Shown piece by piece: positions 25,977-35,495 of a stretch of DNA of 64,000 bases (the stretch's first letter is position 1; every line of letters starts with the position of its first letter). The notes beneath the pieces were generated by a model, which made no database searches, was not told where the DNA came from, and saw nothing but the letters and a program-made list of their open reading frames with translations. The position numbers and the translations under genes were made by a program. This DNA comes from Ferruginibacter paludis (GTDB lineage Bacteria; Bacteroidota; Bacteroidia; Chitinophagales; Chitinophagaceae), in the NCBI RefSeq assembly GCF_030409685.1, contig NZ_JAUFQJ010000024.1:62001-126000 (forward strand), given 5' to 3'.

Positions 25977-27395
25977 ATGCTCAATGTTATTAAACAATTA
26001 CAAATAGACAGGCGTATTCGGGTTGGTTATGGGACTGCGTTTTTGCTTTTGCTCATTTCTTTTCTATCTACTTTTTACGCAAACCGGGAATTATTGAAAC
26101 AAACTACAAATATTACCCGGGCAGACGGAATTGTTATCCATCTTGAAGACCTGATTTCAGGAATTAAGGATGCAGAAGCAGGCTTAAGGAATTATTTTAT
26201 AACAAAAGATGACAGGTTTTTGGCGCCTTACCATGGCAGTTTACAACAGGTAGAAAATTCATTTTTACTGTTGAAAGCTTCGTTCAGCAATTTGCCTGGC
26301 AAGCAACAAAAATTACTTCAGTTAAAGTCTTTGTCAGATAGAAAATATCAATACCTGTCGAATGAATTGCAATACTTTTTAAAGCACGATTCCTTTATCA
26401 ACGATTCACTTATTGCAATTGGTTATGAGGGTAAACCCCTCATGGATTCTATCAGTCAAATAGTAAGATCGATGGAGGCAGACGAAAAAAATCAGTTGGT
26501 TGAAAAGGCCGCCAATATTGACAACCGCTATCATACCCTGAACGTGTTTATTGTTATTTCCGCTATACTAGCTCTGTTATTTGCCTTGTTGGGGTTGCTC
26601 ACGTATACCAGGGAGAAAAAGGCCCGACAGGCCTCAGATCAGCAAGTGATTGAATTTCAAAAGCAATTAGAGTTAAAAATAAATGACCTGGCCAATGCAA
26701 ATAAAGAGCTTATACAAATGCGCCGTATTGAAAAATTTGCCGCTACAGGAAGAATAGCCCGCAACATTGCCCATGAAGTACGTAACCCGCTTACTAACAT
26801 CAACCTGGCAATAGCACAACTAAAATCCGAATTGCCTGATACGGATGAAAATGCTGCTCTTTTATTTGACATGGTAAACAGGAACAGTCAACGAATTAAC
26901 CAGCTGATCACAGAATTATTAAATGCAACCCGTTTTGCAGAATTGAATTATCAACCCGTATTGATGAGCGTGTTACTGGATGAAGCCCTGGAATTAGCAA
27001 AAGACAGGATTGTTTTAAAACAGGTGAAGATTGAAAAATATTATTCAACTAACCAATTTACTATTTCAGCGGATAAAGAGAAGATGAAAATTGCACTTTT
27101 AAATATTATTGTAAACGCGGTTGAAGCTACTGAAGCAAAGACTGGCATTGTAAAAATTAGTACAAAACGAGAGGATGATAAATGTTTGATTGAAATTGCC
27201 GACAATGGGATAGGAATGGATGCACTAGCACTCAGCAAACTTTTTGAACCCTATTTTACTACCAAACAAAAAGGCAATGGCCTGGGCCTTACTAATACCC
27301 AAAATATTATTTTGAATCACAAGGGAAGCATTCAGGTGGATAGTGCACCAGGAAATGGAACACTGTTTTCATTACGTTTTGAAATTTTAAATTAG
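25977..27395 (+). CDS. CHASE3-domain sensor histidine kinase
   Basis: A 472-residue membrane kinase. A transmembrane helix (about 18-38) is followed by a CHASE3 extracytoplasmic domain with the signature ISGIKDAEAGLRNYFITKDDRFLAPY, a second helix near 195-212, and a short coiled coil. The H-box is GRIARNIAHEVRNPLTNINLAIAQL, the N-box NIIVNAVEA, then IADNGIGMDA and KGNGLGLTNTQNII. This kinase type (NtrB-like H-box) usually pairs with NtrC-like regulators; the sigma-54 activator gene at 29338 is the best partner, with the single-domain regulator at 27757 as an alternative. There is no receiver domain in the kinase. Confidence 0.92.
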   Translation: MLNVIKQLQIDRRIRVGYGTAFLLLLISFLSTFYANRELLKQTTNITRADGIVIHLEDLISGIKDAEAGLRNYFITKDDRFLAPYHGSLQQVENSFLLLKASFSNLPGKQQKLLQLKSLSDRKYQYLSNELQYFLKHDSFINDSLIAIGYEGKPLMDSISQIVRSMEADEKNQLVEKAANIDNRYHTLNVFIVISAILALLFALLGLLTYTREKKARQASDQQVIEFQKQLELKINDLANANKELIQMRRIEKFAATGRIARNIAHEVRNPLTNINLAIAQLKSELPDTDENAALLFDMVNRNSQRINQLITELLNATRFAELNYQPVLMSVLLDEALELAKDRIVLKQVKIEKYYSTNQFTISADKEKMKIALLNIIVNAVEATEAKTGIVKISTKREDDKCLIEIADNGIGMDALALSKLFEPYFTTKQKGNGLGLTNTQNIILNHKGSIQVDSAPGNGTLFSLRFEILN

Positions 27396-27756
27396 ATTAT
27401 TTTTCGCCTGTTCCAATAGATATAATGTTGATAGGAGGAAGGAATTCATATAAAACAACAACAAATTAGCTGCAACCCAATTTTTTTATTTTGCTGTGTA
27501 ACGCAGATTTTAAGAATTCGTAAGTGTAGCATTAAAAATAAGAGGTGTCCTTACTTCTCAACATACTGGTTGGCTTTGCTTTAAAATAAAAGACGGGAAT
27601 AGTGTGGAATGAATTGCCAATTGCGATTCGAAAAAAATTCTAAACAATCAATACAAAAGTCATTCTTTTAATTATTGCCATACACAAAACACATAAATAA
27701 TTAATTATCAATTAATAAAAAATTATTTCAGTTAAGAATGAGATGTAGAAAAATAT
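27396..27756. other. Intergenic region between convergent genes
   Basis: About 360 bp, strongly AT-rich, between the convergent kinase and response regulator genes. I see no clear terminator hairpin or gene. Confidence 0.5.
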
Positions 27757-28128
27757 CTACAATTGGGGAATGCTTCCAGATTGAACTGAAGCCAGCGCAT
27801 TAATAATTGCCTCTTTGGAAAAAGGCTTTGGAATAAAAAGATCAACGCCATTTCCAATGGCTTGTTGCCGGTCTTCGATTGTATCGTATGCCGTTATCAT
27901 TATTATTTTGGTGCCCGGATAATCTTTTTTGATGGCGGCGGCAAAGTCTGCCCCAAATCCATCGGGCAAATGATTATCTAAAAAAACAACTGCAGGGGTC
28001 ACATTTCTTAATGCAACTACGGCATCCGCTAAATTGTTAACATAATTTGTAAGGCAGCCTTTTTGTTTTAATATTCCACTCAAAAGATAGCAAATATCAA
28101 TTTCATCATCAATAATAAGCGTTTTCAA
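27757..28128 (-). CDS. Single-domain response regulator
   Basis: A 123-residue receiver domain only. It starts with TTG at 28128 (KTLIIDDEIDICYLL immediately follows and no ATG is near), has the acidic pair DDE, the phosphoacceptor aspartate in VVFLDNHLPDGFG (about D51), the MITAYD switch and the KPF lysine. It has no output domain and so could work as a phosphorelay intermediate or a CheY-like partner. It is encoded between the CHASE3 kinase and the NtrC-like activator but on the opposite strand. Confidence 0.9.
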   Translation of the reverse strand: MKTLIIDDEIDICYLLSGILKQKGCLTNYVNNLADAVVALRNVTPAVVFLDNHLPDGFGADFAAAIKKDYPGTKIIMITAYDTIEDRQQAIGNGVDLFIPKPFSKEAIINALASVQSGSIPQL

Positions 28129-28376
28129 ATTGTCTGTTTTTAAAGAGGAAAGATTACCAAACGTTTTGATTCACTGAAATGCAAATCATGAACAACAATT
28201 TCAAAGCCAACTAAAAAATTTGACCGTTAAAAGTTGAGACATACCTATAACGAATTACAAGCGTTGTATATTTTAATATTTGATAATATTTTTCACCATA
28301 GCCGAAATTCAAACAATTTATAATAATAACCTTTCAATTTTTTATTGGGTACATTCTTTAATGTAAATTGTCAACT

Positions 28377-29306
28377 ATGCACAAGAAAAAATTTTCTCTC
28401 TACCATTTTTTAAAACAGGTTGCAGCTGAATTTATTGACGATAATGTAATGAAGTATAGTGCTGCGCTGGCGTACTATACCGTATTTTCCCTGGCTCCCA
28501 TGCTGATTATTATGATTACAATTTGCGGGATATTGTTTGGGCAGGAGGCTGTTGAAGGGCGGGTGTATATCGAAATAAAGGATCTTGTAGGAAGCCCGGC
28601 TGCCATACAAATACAGGAAACTATAAAGAATCTTCATCTCACAAAAAACAGTCCGGTGGCAGGTACCTTTAGCATTATAGTTTTAATCATCGGAGGAACG
28701 GGAATTTTCGGAGAAATGCAGGATTCTTTAAATAAAATATGGGGCTTAAAAATAATAGCAAAAAAAGCCTGGTGGAAATTGATCATTAACCGTTTACTTT
28801 CCTTCTCGCTCATCATTAGCCTGGGCTTTGTACTCATAGTATCTCTTTTGTTAAATGCATTGGTGGCTATTATTGGCAATCATCTTAACAGCATACTTTC
28901 CGGAGTGGGTAAAGTTTTTATTCCTGTGATCGACAATGTGCTTTCATTTGGCATCACTTCCCTTCTTTTTGCTATTATTTTTAAGGTTTTGCCGGACGCC
29001 AAAATAAAATGGAAGGACATAACAATTGGCGCTTTTATAACAGCCATCTTATTTACACTTGGCAAATTTTGTATAGGATATTATTTGGGCCGAACCAACT
29101 TAGCCTCCATTTATGGAGCCGCAGGATCAGTAATTATTATCATGTTATGGGCCTATTATAGCTCGGTAATTTTATACCTTGGAGCAGAATTTACTAAGGT
29201 ATATGCCAACGAACATGGTACCAGTATCCAGCCATCTGAGTACTCGGAATGGATAAAAATTAAGGAAATTCCAGTTTTAGAAGTTACCCTAAAAAAAGAA
29301 GTATAA
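28377..29306 (+). CDS. YihY/BrkB family inner-membrane protein
   Basis: A 309-residue protein with about six transmembrane helices. The family blocks are visible: KYSAALAYYTVFSLAPMLIIMI near the start, LIIGGTGIFGEMQDSLNKIW, and LGRTNLASIYGAAGSVIIIMLWAYYSSVILYLGAEFTKVY near the end. Formerly called RNase BN, the family is now regarded as membrane proteins of uncertain role. The ATG at 28377 is preferred to a TTG nine bases upstream. It precedes the sigma-54 activator by 31 bp, probably in one transcript. Confidence 0.9.
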   Translation: MHKKKFSLYHFLKQVAAEFIDDNVMKYSAALAYYTVFSLAPMLIIMITICGILFGQEAVEGRVYIEIKDLVGSPAAIQIQETIKNLHLTKNSPVAGTFSIIVLIIGGTGIFGEMQDSLNKIWGLKIIAKKAWWKLIINRLLSFSLIISLGFVLIVSLLLNALVAIIGNHLNSILSGVGKVFIPVIDNVLSFGITSLLFAIIFKVLPDAKIKWKDITIGAFITAILFTLGKFCIGYYLGRTNLASIYGAAGSVIIIMLWAYYSSVILYLGAEFTKVYANEHGTSIQPSEYSEWIKIKEIPVLEVTLKKEV

Positions 29307-29313
29307 GTAGTTG

Positions 29314-29321
29314 TATATTTG
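29314..29321 (+). promoter_or_regulatory. Putative -7 box (TATATTTG) before the NtrC-like gene
   Basis: TATATTTG matches TAnnTTTG, sixteen bases before the ATG and inside the short gap after the YihY gene. It could give the activator its own promoter. Inference only. Confidence 0.3.
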
Positions 29322-29337
29322 AGAAAAAATTGCCCCA

Positions 29338-30750
29338 ATGAGTAAGAGCATTTTAATTATAGATGATGATGCGGATATGTGTGCATTGTTGACAAGATTT
29401 CTATCCAAGAACGGCTATACAGTGGAGGCTGCACACAGTGGTAACAAGGGTTTGGAAAAATTTAAAGCCGGTAAATTTGATATTGTGTTATGTGATTTCA
29501 GGCTGGGCGATAAAAAAGATGGAAAGGATATTCTGATAGAAATAAAACAGCATAACCCTAAAACAATTGTGCTGATTATTACCGGATATTCGGACATTAA
29601 AACTGCCGTAGATGTTATCAAAGCCGGAGCGTACGATTACATTACCAAACCGCTTATTCCAGACGAGGTATTAAATGTATTGCAAGCCGCAATCCATCAA
29701 TCCGAAAATAAAGGAGACACCGACAACTATACAAATGACAGACACCTTTCCAATACTAACAAAAAGAGTAGTGGCTCCAATTCAGAATTTTTGATAGGTG
29801 AAGCTCCTGCAACCAAAGCGTTGTATAACCAAATTGCCATAGTTGCGCCGACCAATTACAGTGTTATCTTAAATGGTGAAAGTGGCACAGGTAAAGAAGT
29901 AATTGCAAAAACCATCCATGAGTTAAGCAGTCGTAAAAGCAAACCTTTTATTGCCATGGATTGCGGTACACTCTCTAAAGAACTGGCGGGAAGTGAACTT
30001 TTTGGTCATTTGAAAGGCGCATTTACAGGTGCCATTAATGATAAGGAAGGACATTTTGAATTAGCCAACGGTGGCACTTTATTTTTAGATGAGGTAGCTA
30101 ACCTTTCATCTGAAATACAGGCATCCCTTTTACGGGTAATACAGGAGAGAAAAATAAAACGAATTGGCGGTAATAAAGAAATTGATGTGGATGTTAGAAT
30201 TATAGTAGCAACAAACGAAAATCTGCAGGATGCATATAAACACGGCAAATTCAGGGAAGATTTATACCATCGGTTTAATGAGTTTTCAATTCAATTACCA
30301 CCGTTAAGGGAGCGCAAGAATGACATTCCATCTTTCGCGGATTTCTTTTTACAAAAGACCAACAAAGAACTGGGCAAAAATATTGAGGGTTTCGAAGAGG
30401 AGGTAATGAAAATGTTCATTGCTTACTCGTGGCCCGGAAATTTGCGTGAATTTAAAAATGTAATTCGCAGATCCGCACTGTTAACCATCGGAGGTAAAAT
30501 TTCACCTGCAACATTGCCGGCTGAAATAACAGGGTTCATTTTCACAAAACCAATACCCGCAGCAGAAGAACCGCAGGCAGTAAAAGCCACTGCTGTAGAT
30601 TTAAAAGACACAGCCTCGAAGGCAGAATACGAAGCAATTATGCAGGTGCTGAAAGAGGTAAATTTTAATAAAACAAAAGCTGCTGAACTTTTAAATATAG
30701 ATCGTAAAACACTTTACAATAAGATTAAAAGTTTTGAAGACGCCCAATAA
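29338..30750 (+). CDS. NtrC-family sigma-54-dependent response regulator
   Basis: A 470-residue three-domain activator. Receiver: IIDDDADM, phosphoacceptor in IVLCDFRLGDKKDG (about D54), and TKPL. AAA+ domain: Walker A GESGTGKE, the sigma-54 contact loop LKGAFTGA, Walker B-like GGTLFLDEVANL, and the arginine-rich FREDLYHRFNEFSIQLPPLRERK. The C-terminal Fis-type helix-turn-helix is AIMQVLKEVNFNKTKAAELLNIDRKTLYNKIK. It should drive RpoN-dependent promoters elsewhere. It is probably the partner of the CHASE3 kinase located upstream, and may be co-transcribed with the YihY gene. Confidence 0.94.
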   Translation: MSKSILIIDDDADMCALLTRFLSKNGYTVEAAHSGNKGLEKFKAGKFDIVLCDFRLGDKKDGKDILIEIKQHNPKTIVLIITGYSDIKTAVDVIKAGAYDYITKPLIPDEVLNVLQAAIHQSENKGDTDNYTNDRHLSNTNKKSSGSNSEFLIGEAPATKALYNQIAIVAPTNYSVILNGESGTGKEVIAKTIHELSSRKSKPFIAMDCGTLSKELAGSELFGHLKGAFTGAINDKEGHFELANGGTLFLDEVANLSSEIQASLLRVIQERKIKRIGGNKEIDVDVRIIVATNENLQDAYKHGKFREDLYHRFNEFSIQLPPLRERKNDIPSFADFFLQKTNKELGKNIEGFEEEVMKMFIAYSWPGNLREFKNVIRRSALLTIGGKISPATLPAEITGFIFTKPIPAAEEPQAVKATAVDLKDTASKAEYEAIMQVLKEVNFNKTKAAELLNIDRKTLYNKIKSFEDAQ

Positions 30751-30797
30751 TTCGTTCTAATTTTAATTGAATGTAAAATGTAAAAATTGATATACTT

Positions 30798-30829
30798 AAA
30801 AGGCTTCAAATACGAAATTGGAGCCTTTT
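30798..30829 (+). terminator. Intrinsic terminator after the NtrC-like gene
   Basis: AAAAGGCTTCAA pairs with TTGGAGCCTTTT (one T-G pair) around an eight-base loop, followed by TTT. It ends the leftmost regulatory region, just before the polysaccharide locus. Confidence 0.85.
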
Positions 30830-30928
30830 TTTATTTGTGCAGCTCCCGAACGATGGTTTAGTAAATAAAAAGAGGTTGAATTAACAACCAATTAATACAT
30901 CAGATCTTCTATAAATTATGTATTGAAC

Positions 30929-32854
30929 TCAACTTTTACTGAAAGGCAGTTTATCTATTTTTTCCAGCGTAAGTGGTTTCTTAACGATTTTATTAGGTGC
31001 ATGTTTAAATTCAGGAAGCATTTTTCCCAAAAGGGGAGCTATCATTTCGTTGCTATGAGCAATAGCAGCAGCTTCCAGCTTAATTAGTAAGGAATAAAAA
31101 TTGGGATTCGTATCCGAGCATTTTTTTGCTCTTAATATTTTTGGATGGCTTGTAGGTGCAAATTCTTCGGAATCCTTAAATAATTCTTCATACATTTTTT
31201 CTCCTGGTCTTAATGATGTACACTGTATGGCAATTTCTTTACCCGGTACGAAGCCAGCCAGCTGAATCATGCGGGTAGCAAGATCCATTATTTTAACCGG
31301 TTTACCCATGTCAAAAAGTAAAATATCACTTGATTTACCAATTCTGCCAGCTTCTAAAACTAACTTGGCTGCTTCCGGTATCGTCATAAAATACCGCGTA
31401 ATTTCCGGGTGGGTAATTGTAACCGGACCGCCTTCAGCAATTTGCTTTTTAAAGGTTGCTACCACTGAACCTGCTGATCCAAGTACATTCCCAAAACGGG
31501 TGGTGATAAATTCTGTATTGGATTCAATCCGGTCGTTTAACGATTGGATATATATCTCGGAAACACGTTTGGTTGCGCCCATCACATTGGTAGGGTTTAC
31601 CGCTTTATCGGTTGATACCAGCACAAATTTTTTCACGCTGTGTAACATCGAAAGATCTGCAATAACCTTAGTTCCAAAAATATTGGTAAGTACTGCTTCA
31701 CTGGAAAAACACTCCATTAACGGTACATGTTTATAAGCTGCTACATGAAACACAATATCTGGCTGATGTGCGACAAATAATTTTTTAATCCGCATATAGT
31801 CCCTTACAGAAGCCACTTCCACCTGTATTCCCTGCCGCATCCCTTTCTGTCTCAGTTCATATTCCAAATCAAATAATCCTGATTCTGCCTGGTCTAAAAT
31901 AATCAACTTCTTTACATCGTATCCTACCAGTTGGCGGCAAATTTCACTCCCAATTGAACCAGCAGCGCCGGTAACCAGAATTGTAGCATTTGTATAGTCA
32001 GATTTTGATTGATCATTCGGAAGAATAATTTCGTCCCTTTCCAGCAAATCTTCGATATTCATTTCCTTTACCTGGTTCTTTTGAAATAAACCACCAGACC
32101 ATTGTTTGGCGTGGGGAACAACGTTTACTCTAATTTTGTAGGGCGCACACAAATCTGTGAGAGCGATTTTTCTGTCTACACTCAATTTATCAATCGCAAT
32201 GTATAAGTGTGTAATTCTTTTGCTTTTAAACAACTTACCCAATTGAGCAGCATCTGCTGCATTGTAAATAGGGAGACCTTCTAATTTTTTTCCAATCTTA
32301 TATTGACTATCATCTATAAATCCTACAAGCGTGGTATTTATCTTTGCATCTTGTTGCAATACTTTTTGTGTAATTTGTCCCATCATGCCCGCGCCAAATA
32401 TAACAGTACGATTTGCAGGATTGGGTCTTGCCTGGGCCATAAAATAAACTTCCTTTACCAACAAACGAAAGGCAACTAAAACAAATATTACCGCAAATAG
32501 ATTAATTACCAATAACGGAAAAGTAACCACACCTGAAACAAGATGATTTGTATCAACCAAAAACAGAAGGACCCAGATGCCAAATTGCAAAAAGGCAAAT
32601 TTTATAATTCTAACAATATCTTTTGCTTCAGAATACCGAATAATTCCTTTGTATATAGCAAAAATACCAATGCAAAAAATACCCACCACAAGATTAGTAA
32701 TCAATGCCGGAAATAAGCTTAACAAGTCATGCACATCAATTGAAAGATGTTCAATCAGAAAAAAGGAGCAAGTAAAAGAAACCGTGATTAAAATAATATC
32801 ACAACAAAAAATAATCCATCTCGGGGCAAAATTCTTTAAAAAAAAACTTGACAT
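30929..32854 (-). CDS. Membrane-bound nucleotide-sugar 4,6-dehydratase (CapD/WbpM/PglF type)
   Basis: A 641-residue enzyme with four N-terminal transmembrane helices (about 1-125), a first Rossmann-like domain (VIFGAGMMGQITQKVL), and the catalytic SDR domain with TILVTGAAGSIGSEICRQL near residue 290. The active-site block is LVSTDKAVNPTNVMGATKRVSE, matching the Ser-Met-Lys triad of the large FlaA1/WbpM group, which use SMK instead of SYK. Expected reaction is UDP-GlcNAc to the UDP-4-keto-6-deoxy sugar, the first step to bacillosamine or related sugars. It is the last gene of the leftward locus and faces an intrinsic terminator. Confidence 0.93.
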   Translation of the reverse strand: MSSFFLKNFAPRWIIFCCDIILITVSFTCSFFLIEHLSIDVHDLLSLFPALITNLVVGIFCIGIFAIYKGIIRYSEAKDIVRIIKFAFLQFGIWVLLFLVDTNHLVSGVVTFPLLVINLFAVIFVLVAFRLLVKEVYFMAQARPNPANRTVIFGAGMMGQITQKVLQQDAKINTTLVGFIDDSQYKIGKKLEGLPIYNAADAAQLGKLFKSKRITHLYIAIDKLSVDRKIALTDLCAPYKIRVNVVPHAKQWSGGLFQKNQVKEMNIEDLLERDEIILPNDQSKSDYTNATILVTGAAGSIGSEICRQLVGYDVKKLIILDQAESGLFDLEYELRQKGMRQGIQVEVASVRDYMRIKKLFVAHQPDIVFHVAAYKHVPLMECFSSEAVLTNIFGTKVIADLSMLHSVKKFVLVSTDKAVNPTNVMGATKRVSEIYIQSLNDRIESNTEFITTRFGNVLGSAGSVVATFKKQIAEGGPVTITHPEITRYFMTIPEAAKLVLEAGRIGKSSDILLFDMGKPVKIMDLATRMIQLAGFVPGKEIAIQCTSLRPGEKMYEELFKDSEEFAPTSHPKILRAKKCSDTNPNFYSLLIKLEAAAIAHSNEMIAPLLGKMLPEFKHAPNKIVKKPLTLEKIDKLPFSKS

Positions 32855-33531
32855 AATGCTTCAGTTTAGTTGTAGGTATTTGGATAATATGTATAAGAAT
32901 TATAAAAAATCCGGTAAACCTGTTAATTCACTTCAAAATTCCCATAAAGACCTGATTTTTAATAACATGTTTAAATTAAAACCGGATATTTTAAAGGTAT
33001 TTGTACGTTTAAGGAAAACAAACTCTTCCATAAATAACAAAATTACAGCCAAACTATAGAAATAGAACAACTTGAAAGTTTATTTCGCCTATGGCAACCC
33101 GAATTTAGCCATTTGTAGAAAAAACACTACACAATTACAAAACCCGGCAAACTGTAACGCCAATTATATTGAATTATTTGATTTCGTCAATGGTTTTTAC
33201 AATCTGTTCAAATTAACCATCGATAAAATAATGTAAGTGAAACTCATTGGAAGTGGAATAGAGAAGGGTGGATCTATGTGGATGCATTACTTCGCTGGGA
33301 TGATTTAGTTGCCTATTTCCTTTTGTCCTGACGGAATCAGTAGTAGTAGTAGTAGTAGTAGTAGTGTGATGAAGAATGTATAAACCGGCGTGGCCCTTAA
33401 ACAGGATATTCACTTTTATTTGGGTCGTTTAACAAGAAGAATAGTACACTTTGAATAAAGAAGATTGAGGTAAGGTGTATTCGCGTTTTAAGTTTTATAA
33501 AAATGGGGTATAAATACGTCAATACCCAAAT
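32855..33531. other. 677-bp intergenic region with (AGT)9 repeat
   Basis: The longest gene-free stretch in the window, between the DegT aminotransferase gene and the dehydratase gene, both leftward. It contains a trinucleotide microsatellite (33339-33365) and a 34-codon open stretch on the plus strand (33227-33331) with protein-like composition but no start codon. The rest is AT-rich and unexplained. Confidence 0.6.
33339..33365. repeat. (AGT)9 trinucleotide microsatellite
   Basis: Nine uninterrupted AGT units. Simple repeats of this length are rare in bacterial chromosomes of ordinary composition and may change copy number by slippage. It lies 176 bp beyond the 3' end of the DegT gene and about 485 bp before the start of the dehydratase gene. 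Confidence 0.95.
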
Positions 33532-34662
33532 CTATTTTAATATCGCTTTAATTACCTGAATTACCCTATCCAGGTCAGTAGTACTCAGGTTTGAACCGGA
33601 TGGCAGGCACAGCCCGTTTTCAAATAATTGCGCTGAGGTTTCATCGCCGTAAAAAGGTGCGCCGGCAAATACCGGCTGCATATGCATTGGTTTCCACAAC
33701 GGCCGGCTTTCTATGTTTTCTGCTTCTAATGCCAGTCTTACATTTTCACGTGTAATTCCATTTGTCTTAGTGCTGTCAATTAGAATGGCTGTTAACCAGC
33801 GGTTACTGAAGAAGCCGTTTGGTTCCTTTAAAAAAGTAACGCCTTCGATGCCGCTAAGGTGTTGTATATAATAGTTGAAATTATTTCTCCTCTGTTGAAT
33901 TCTTTCGGTTAACACTTCCATCTGTCCCCGGCCAATAGCTGCACAAACATTGCTCATCCGGTAATTGTAGCCAATATGCGAATGCTGGTAATGCGGTGCA
34001 GCGTCCCTTGCCTGTGTAGCCAGGAAGCGGGCTTTTACAATGTAATCATTGTTATCCGCTATGAGTGCTCCACCTCCGGATGTGGTAATTATTTTATTGC
34101 CGTTAAAAGACAAGATGCCCATTTTGCCAAAACTGCCACAAGGTTTTTCGTCAATTGTCGAACCAATGGCTTCTGCTGCATCTTCAATAACAGGAATCTC
34201 AAAATCATCCGCTATTGCGGCTATCTCCACCATTTTTGCAGGCATTCCGTACAAGTGAACCGGTATAATGGCTTTTGGCTTTTTACCCTTTTTTACCCTG
34301 TCTTTTATGGCGTTCCGCAAATGCTCAGGACTCATATTCCAGGTATCCCTTTCAGAATCTACAAAAACAGGTGTAGCCCCCTGGTAAACTATGGGATTGG
34401 CAGATGCGGAAAAAGTAAAGCTTTGGCAAATTACTTCGTCGCCTGCCTTAACGCCGCATAGTATCAAAGCCAGATGAAGTGCGGCTGTTCCACTGCTTAA
34501 CGCAGCGGCAGATTTTGCTCCTGTAAATTGGCAGAGGTCATTTTCGAAACCATCTACGTGCGGCCCCAACGGCGCTATCCAGTTGGTGTCAAATGCTTCT
34601 TTTACAAATACTTGTTCTTTTCCGCCCATGTGGGGAGAGGAGAGCCAGATTTTAGGGTTCAT
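33532..34662 (-). CDS. DegT/DnrJ/EryC1/StrS sugar aminotransferase (PglE-like)
   Basis: A 376-residue PLP enzyme that aminates a 4-keto nucleotide sugar in the cytoplasm. The phosphate-binding ALSSGTAALHLAL and SFTFSASANPIVYQGATPVFVD are present, then VIEDAAEAIGST with the cofactor-contact Asp, and the Schiff-base lysine K190 in LSFNGNKIITTSGGG. It fits the role of UDP-4-keto-6-deoxy-GlcNAc C4 aminotransferase, acting after the dehydratase encoded downstream. It is divergent from the exosortase operon with 263 bp between. Confidence 0.92.
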   Translation of the reverse strand: MNPKIWLSSPHMGGKEQVFVKEAFDTNWIAPLGPHVDGFENDLCQFTGAKSAAALSSGTAALHLALILCGVKAGDEVICQSFTFSASANPIVYQGATPVFVDSERDTWNMSPEHLRNAIKDRVKKGKKPKAIIPVHLYGMPAKMVEIAAIADDFEIPVIEDAAEAIGSTIDEKPCGSFGKMGILSFNGNKIITTSGGGALIADNNDYIVKARFLATQARDAAPHYQHSHIGYNYRMSNVCAAIGRGQMEVLTERIQQRRNNFNYYIQHLSGIEGVTFLKEPNGFFSNRWLTAILIDSTKTNGITRENVRLALEAENIESRPLWKPMHMQPVFAGAPFYGDETSAQLFENGLCLPSGSNLSTTDLDRVIQVIKAILK

Positions 34663-34925
34663 TGTGTAATTGCTTTAGCTATGCTTACCTGTACCTCATA
34701 CATATTAAACCTGCTGAATATCTTGATACGGGAATGCGAAATTAATGATGAAAATTGCGTATTTTTTTGGTCAGTTAGTACTAAATTTATAAATTTTGAC
34801 ACCTAATTTAACCGGCAAGTTTTATTGGGGGGATTTAACTGTAATTTTGTGAAAACAGTTCATATCAATTCCAATTTTCAATTCAAGAAATATTTGCTAA
34901 ATTAAGAAATAAGAGAAAAAACATT

Positions 34926-35495
34926 TTGAATCTGAATGCCAGTCATAGTAATTTATCTTATGATTTATCAAAACCGGGTGCTAGAAAAGCCCTTGTGTTT
35001 TTCTTTATCAAATTGTCTTTATTACTTACAATATGGTTTATTATATATTATCATTTAATAAAACCATCCGGTATAATTGATATACCACTTACAAATTTAA
35101 TCAGCGCCTCTGTTGTAAAAATTATTAATTTATTTTCATCAACAAAAACAGTTTCCTGGATAAGGAATACGAACAACCATGCAAATTCTATAATTGAAAA
35201 CAACCAAATTGTGTTGGGTATTGATTATGCGTGCAATGGTATTGATTTAATGTTTACTTATATTAGTTTGCTGCTCCTGTTACCTTACCCGATAATGAGA
35301 AAAATAGTTTTTAGTATTGCCGGAATCGTTGTTATTACGTTTGCCAATATTCTGCGGGTGAGTGCACTCTATTATATTTATGTTTATTATAACAGGGCTT
35401 TTGATTTTAGCCATCACTATCTTTTTACAATTTCCATGGATATTTTAATCTTTTATGGATGGCTCTTATTTATTAGAAAGAAAACAATTAAATGA
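34926..35495 (+). CDS. Exosortase-family membrane cysteine protease/transpeptidase
   Basis: A 189-residue protein with about five transmembrane helices. The catalytic set of the exosortase/archaeosortase superfamily is visible: cysteine C103 in GIDYACNGIDLM, arginine R144 in FANILRVSALYYI, and histidines H163/H164 in FSHHYLFT. Such enzymes cut and probably transfer PEP-CTERM-like tail proteins at the cytoplasmic membrane, and their genes often lie in exopolysaccharide loci, as here. It starts with TTG at 34926; no ATG occurs until the middle of the protein. Its stop overlaps the next gene by 4 bp. No substrate with a C-terminal sorting tail was found in the window. The exact exosortase subtype cannot be called. 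Confidence 0.88.
   Translation: MNLNASHSNLSYDLSKPGARKALVFFFIKLSLLLTIWFIIYYHLIKPSGIIDIPLTNLISASVVKIINLFSSTKTVSWIRNTNNHANSIIENNQIVLGIDYACNGIDLMFTYISLLLLLPYPIMRKIVFSIAGIVVITFANILRVSALYYIYVYYNRAFDFSHHYLFTISMDILIFYGWLLFIRKKTIK

Noticed and set aside
32577..33059. 160-codon plus-strand open frame
   Set aside because: Its first half is antisense to the well-supported dehydratase N-terminal membrane region and the rest is low-complexity Lys/Asn-rich; a shadow frame.
33339..33365. Possible CRISPR-like array
   Set aside because: It is a simple trinucleotide repeat with no spacers and no cas genes nearby.
33213..33413. 66-codon minus-strand open frame with a run of threonines
   Set aside because: The threonine run is only the translation of the (AGT)9 repeat; no family or start support.
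33976..34461. 161-codon plus-strand open frame inside the DegT gene
   Set aside because: Antisense to a complete aminotransferase with PLP lysine.
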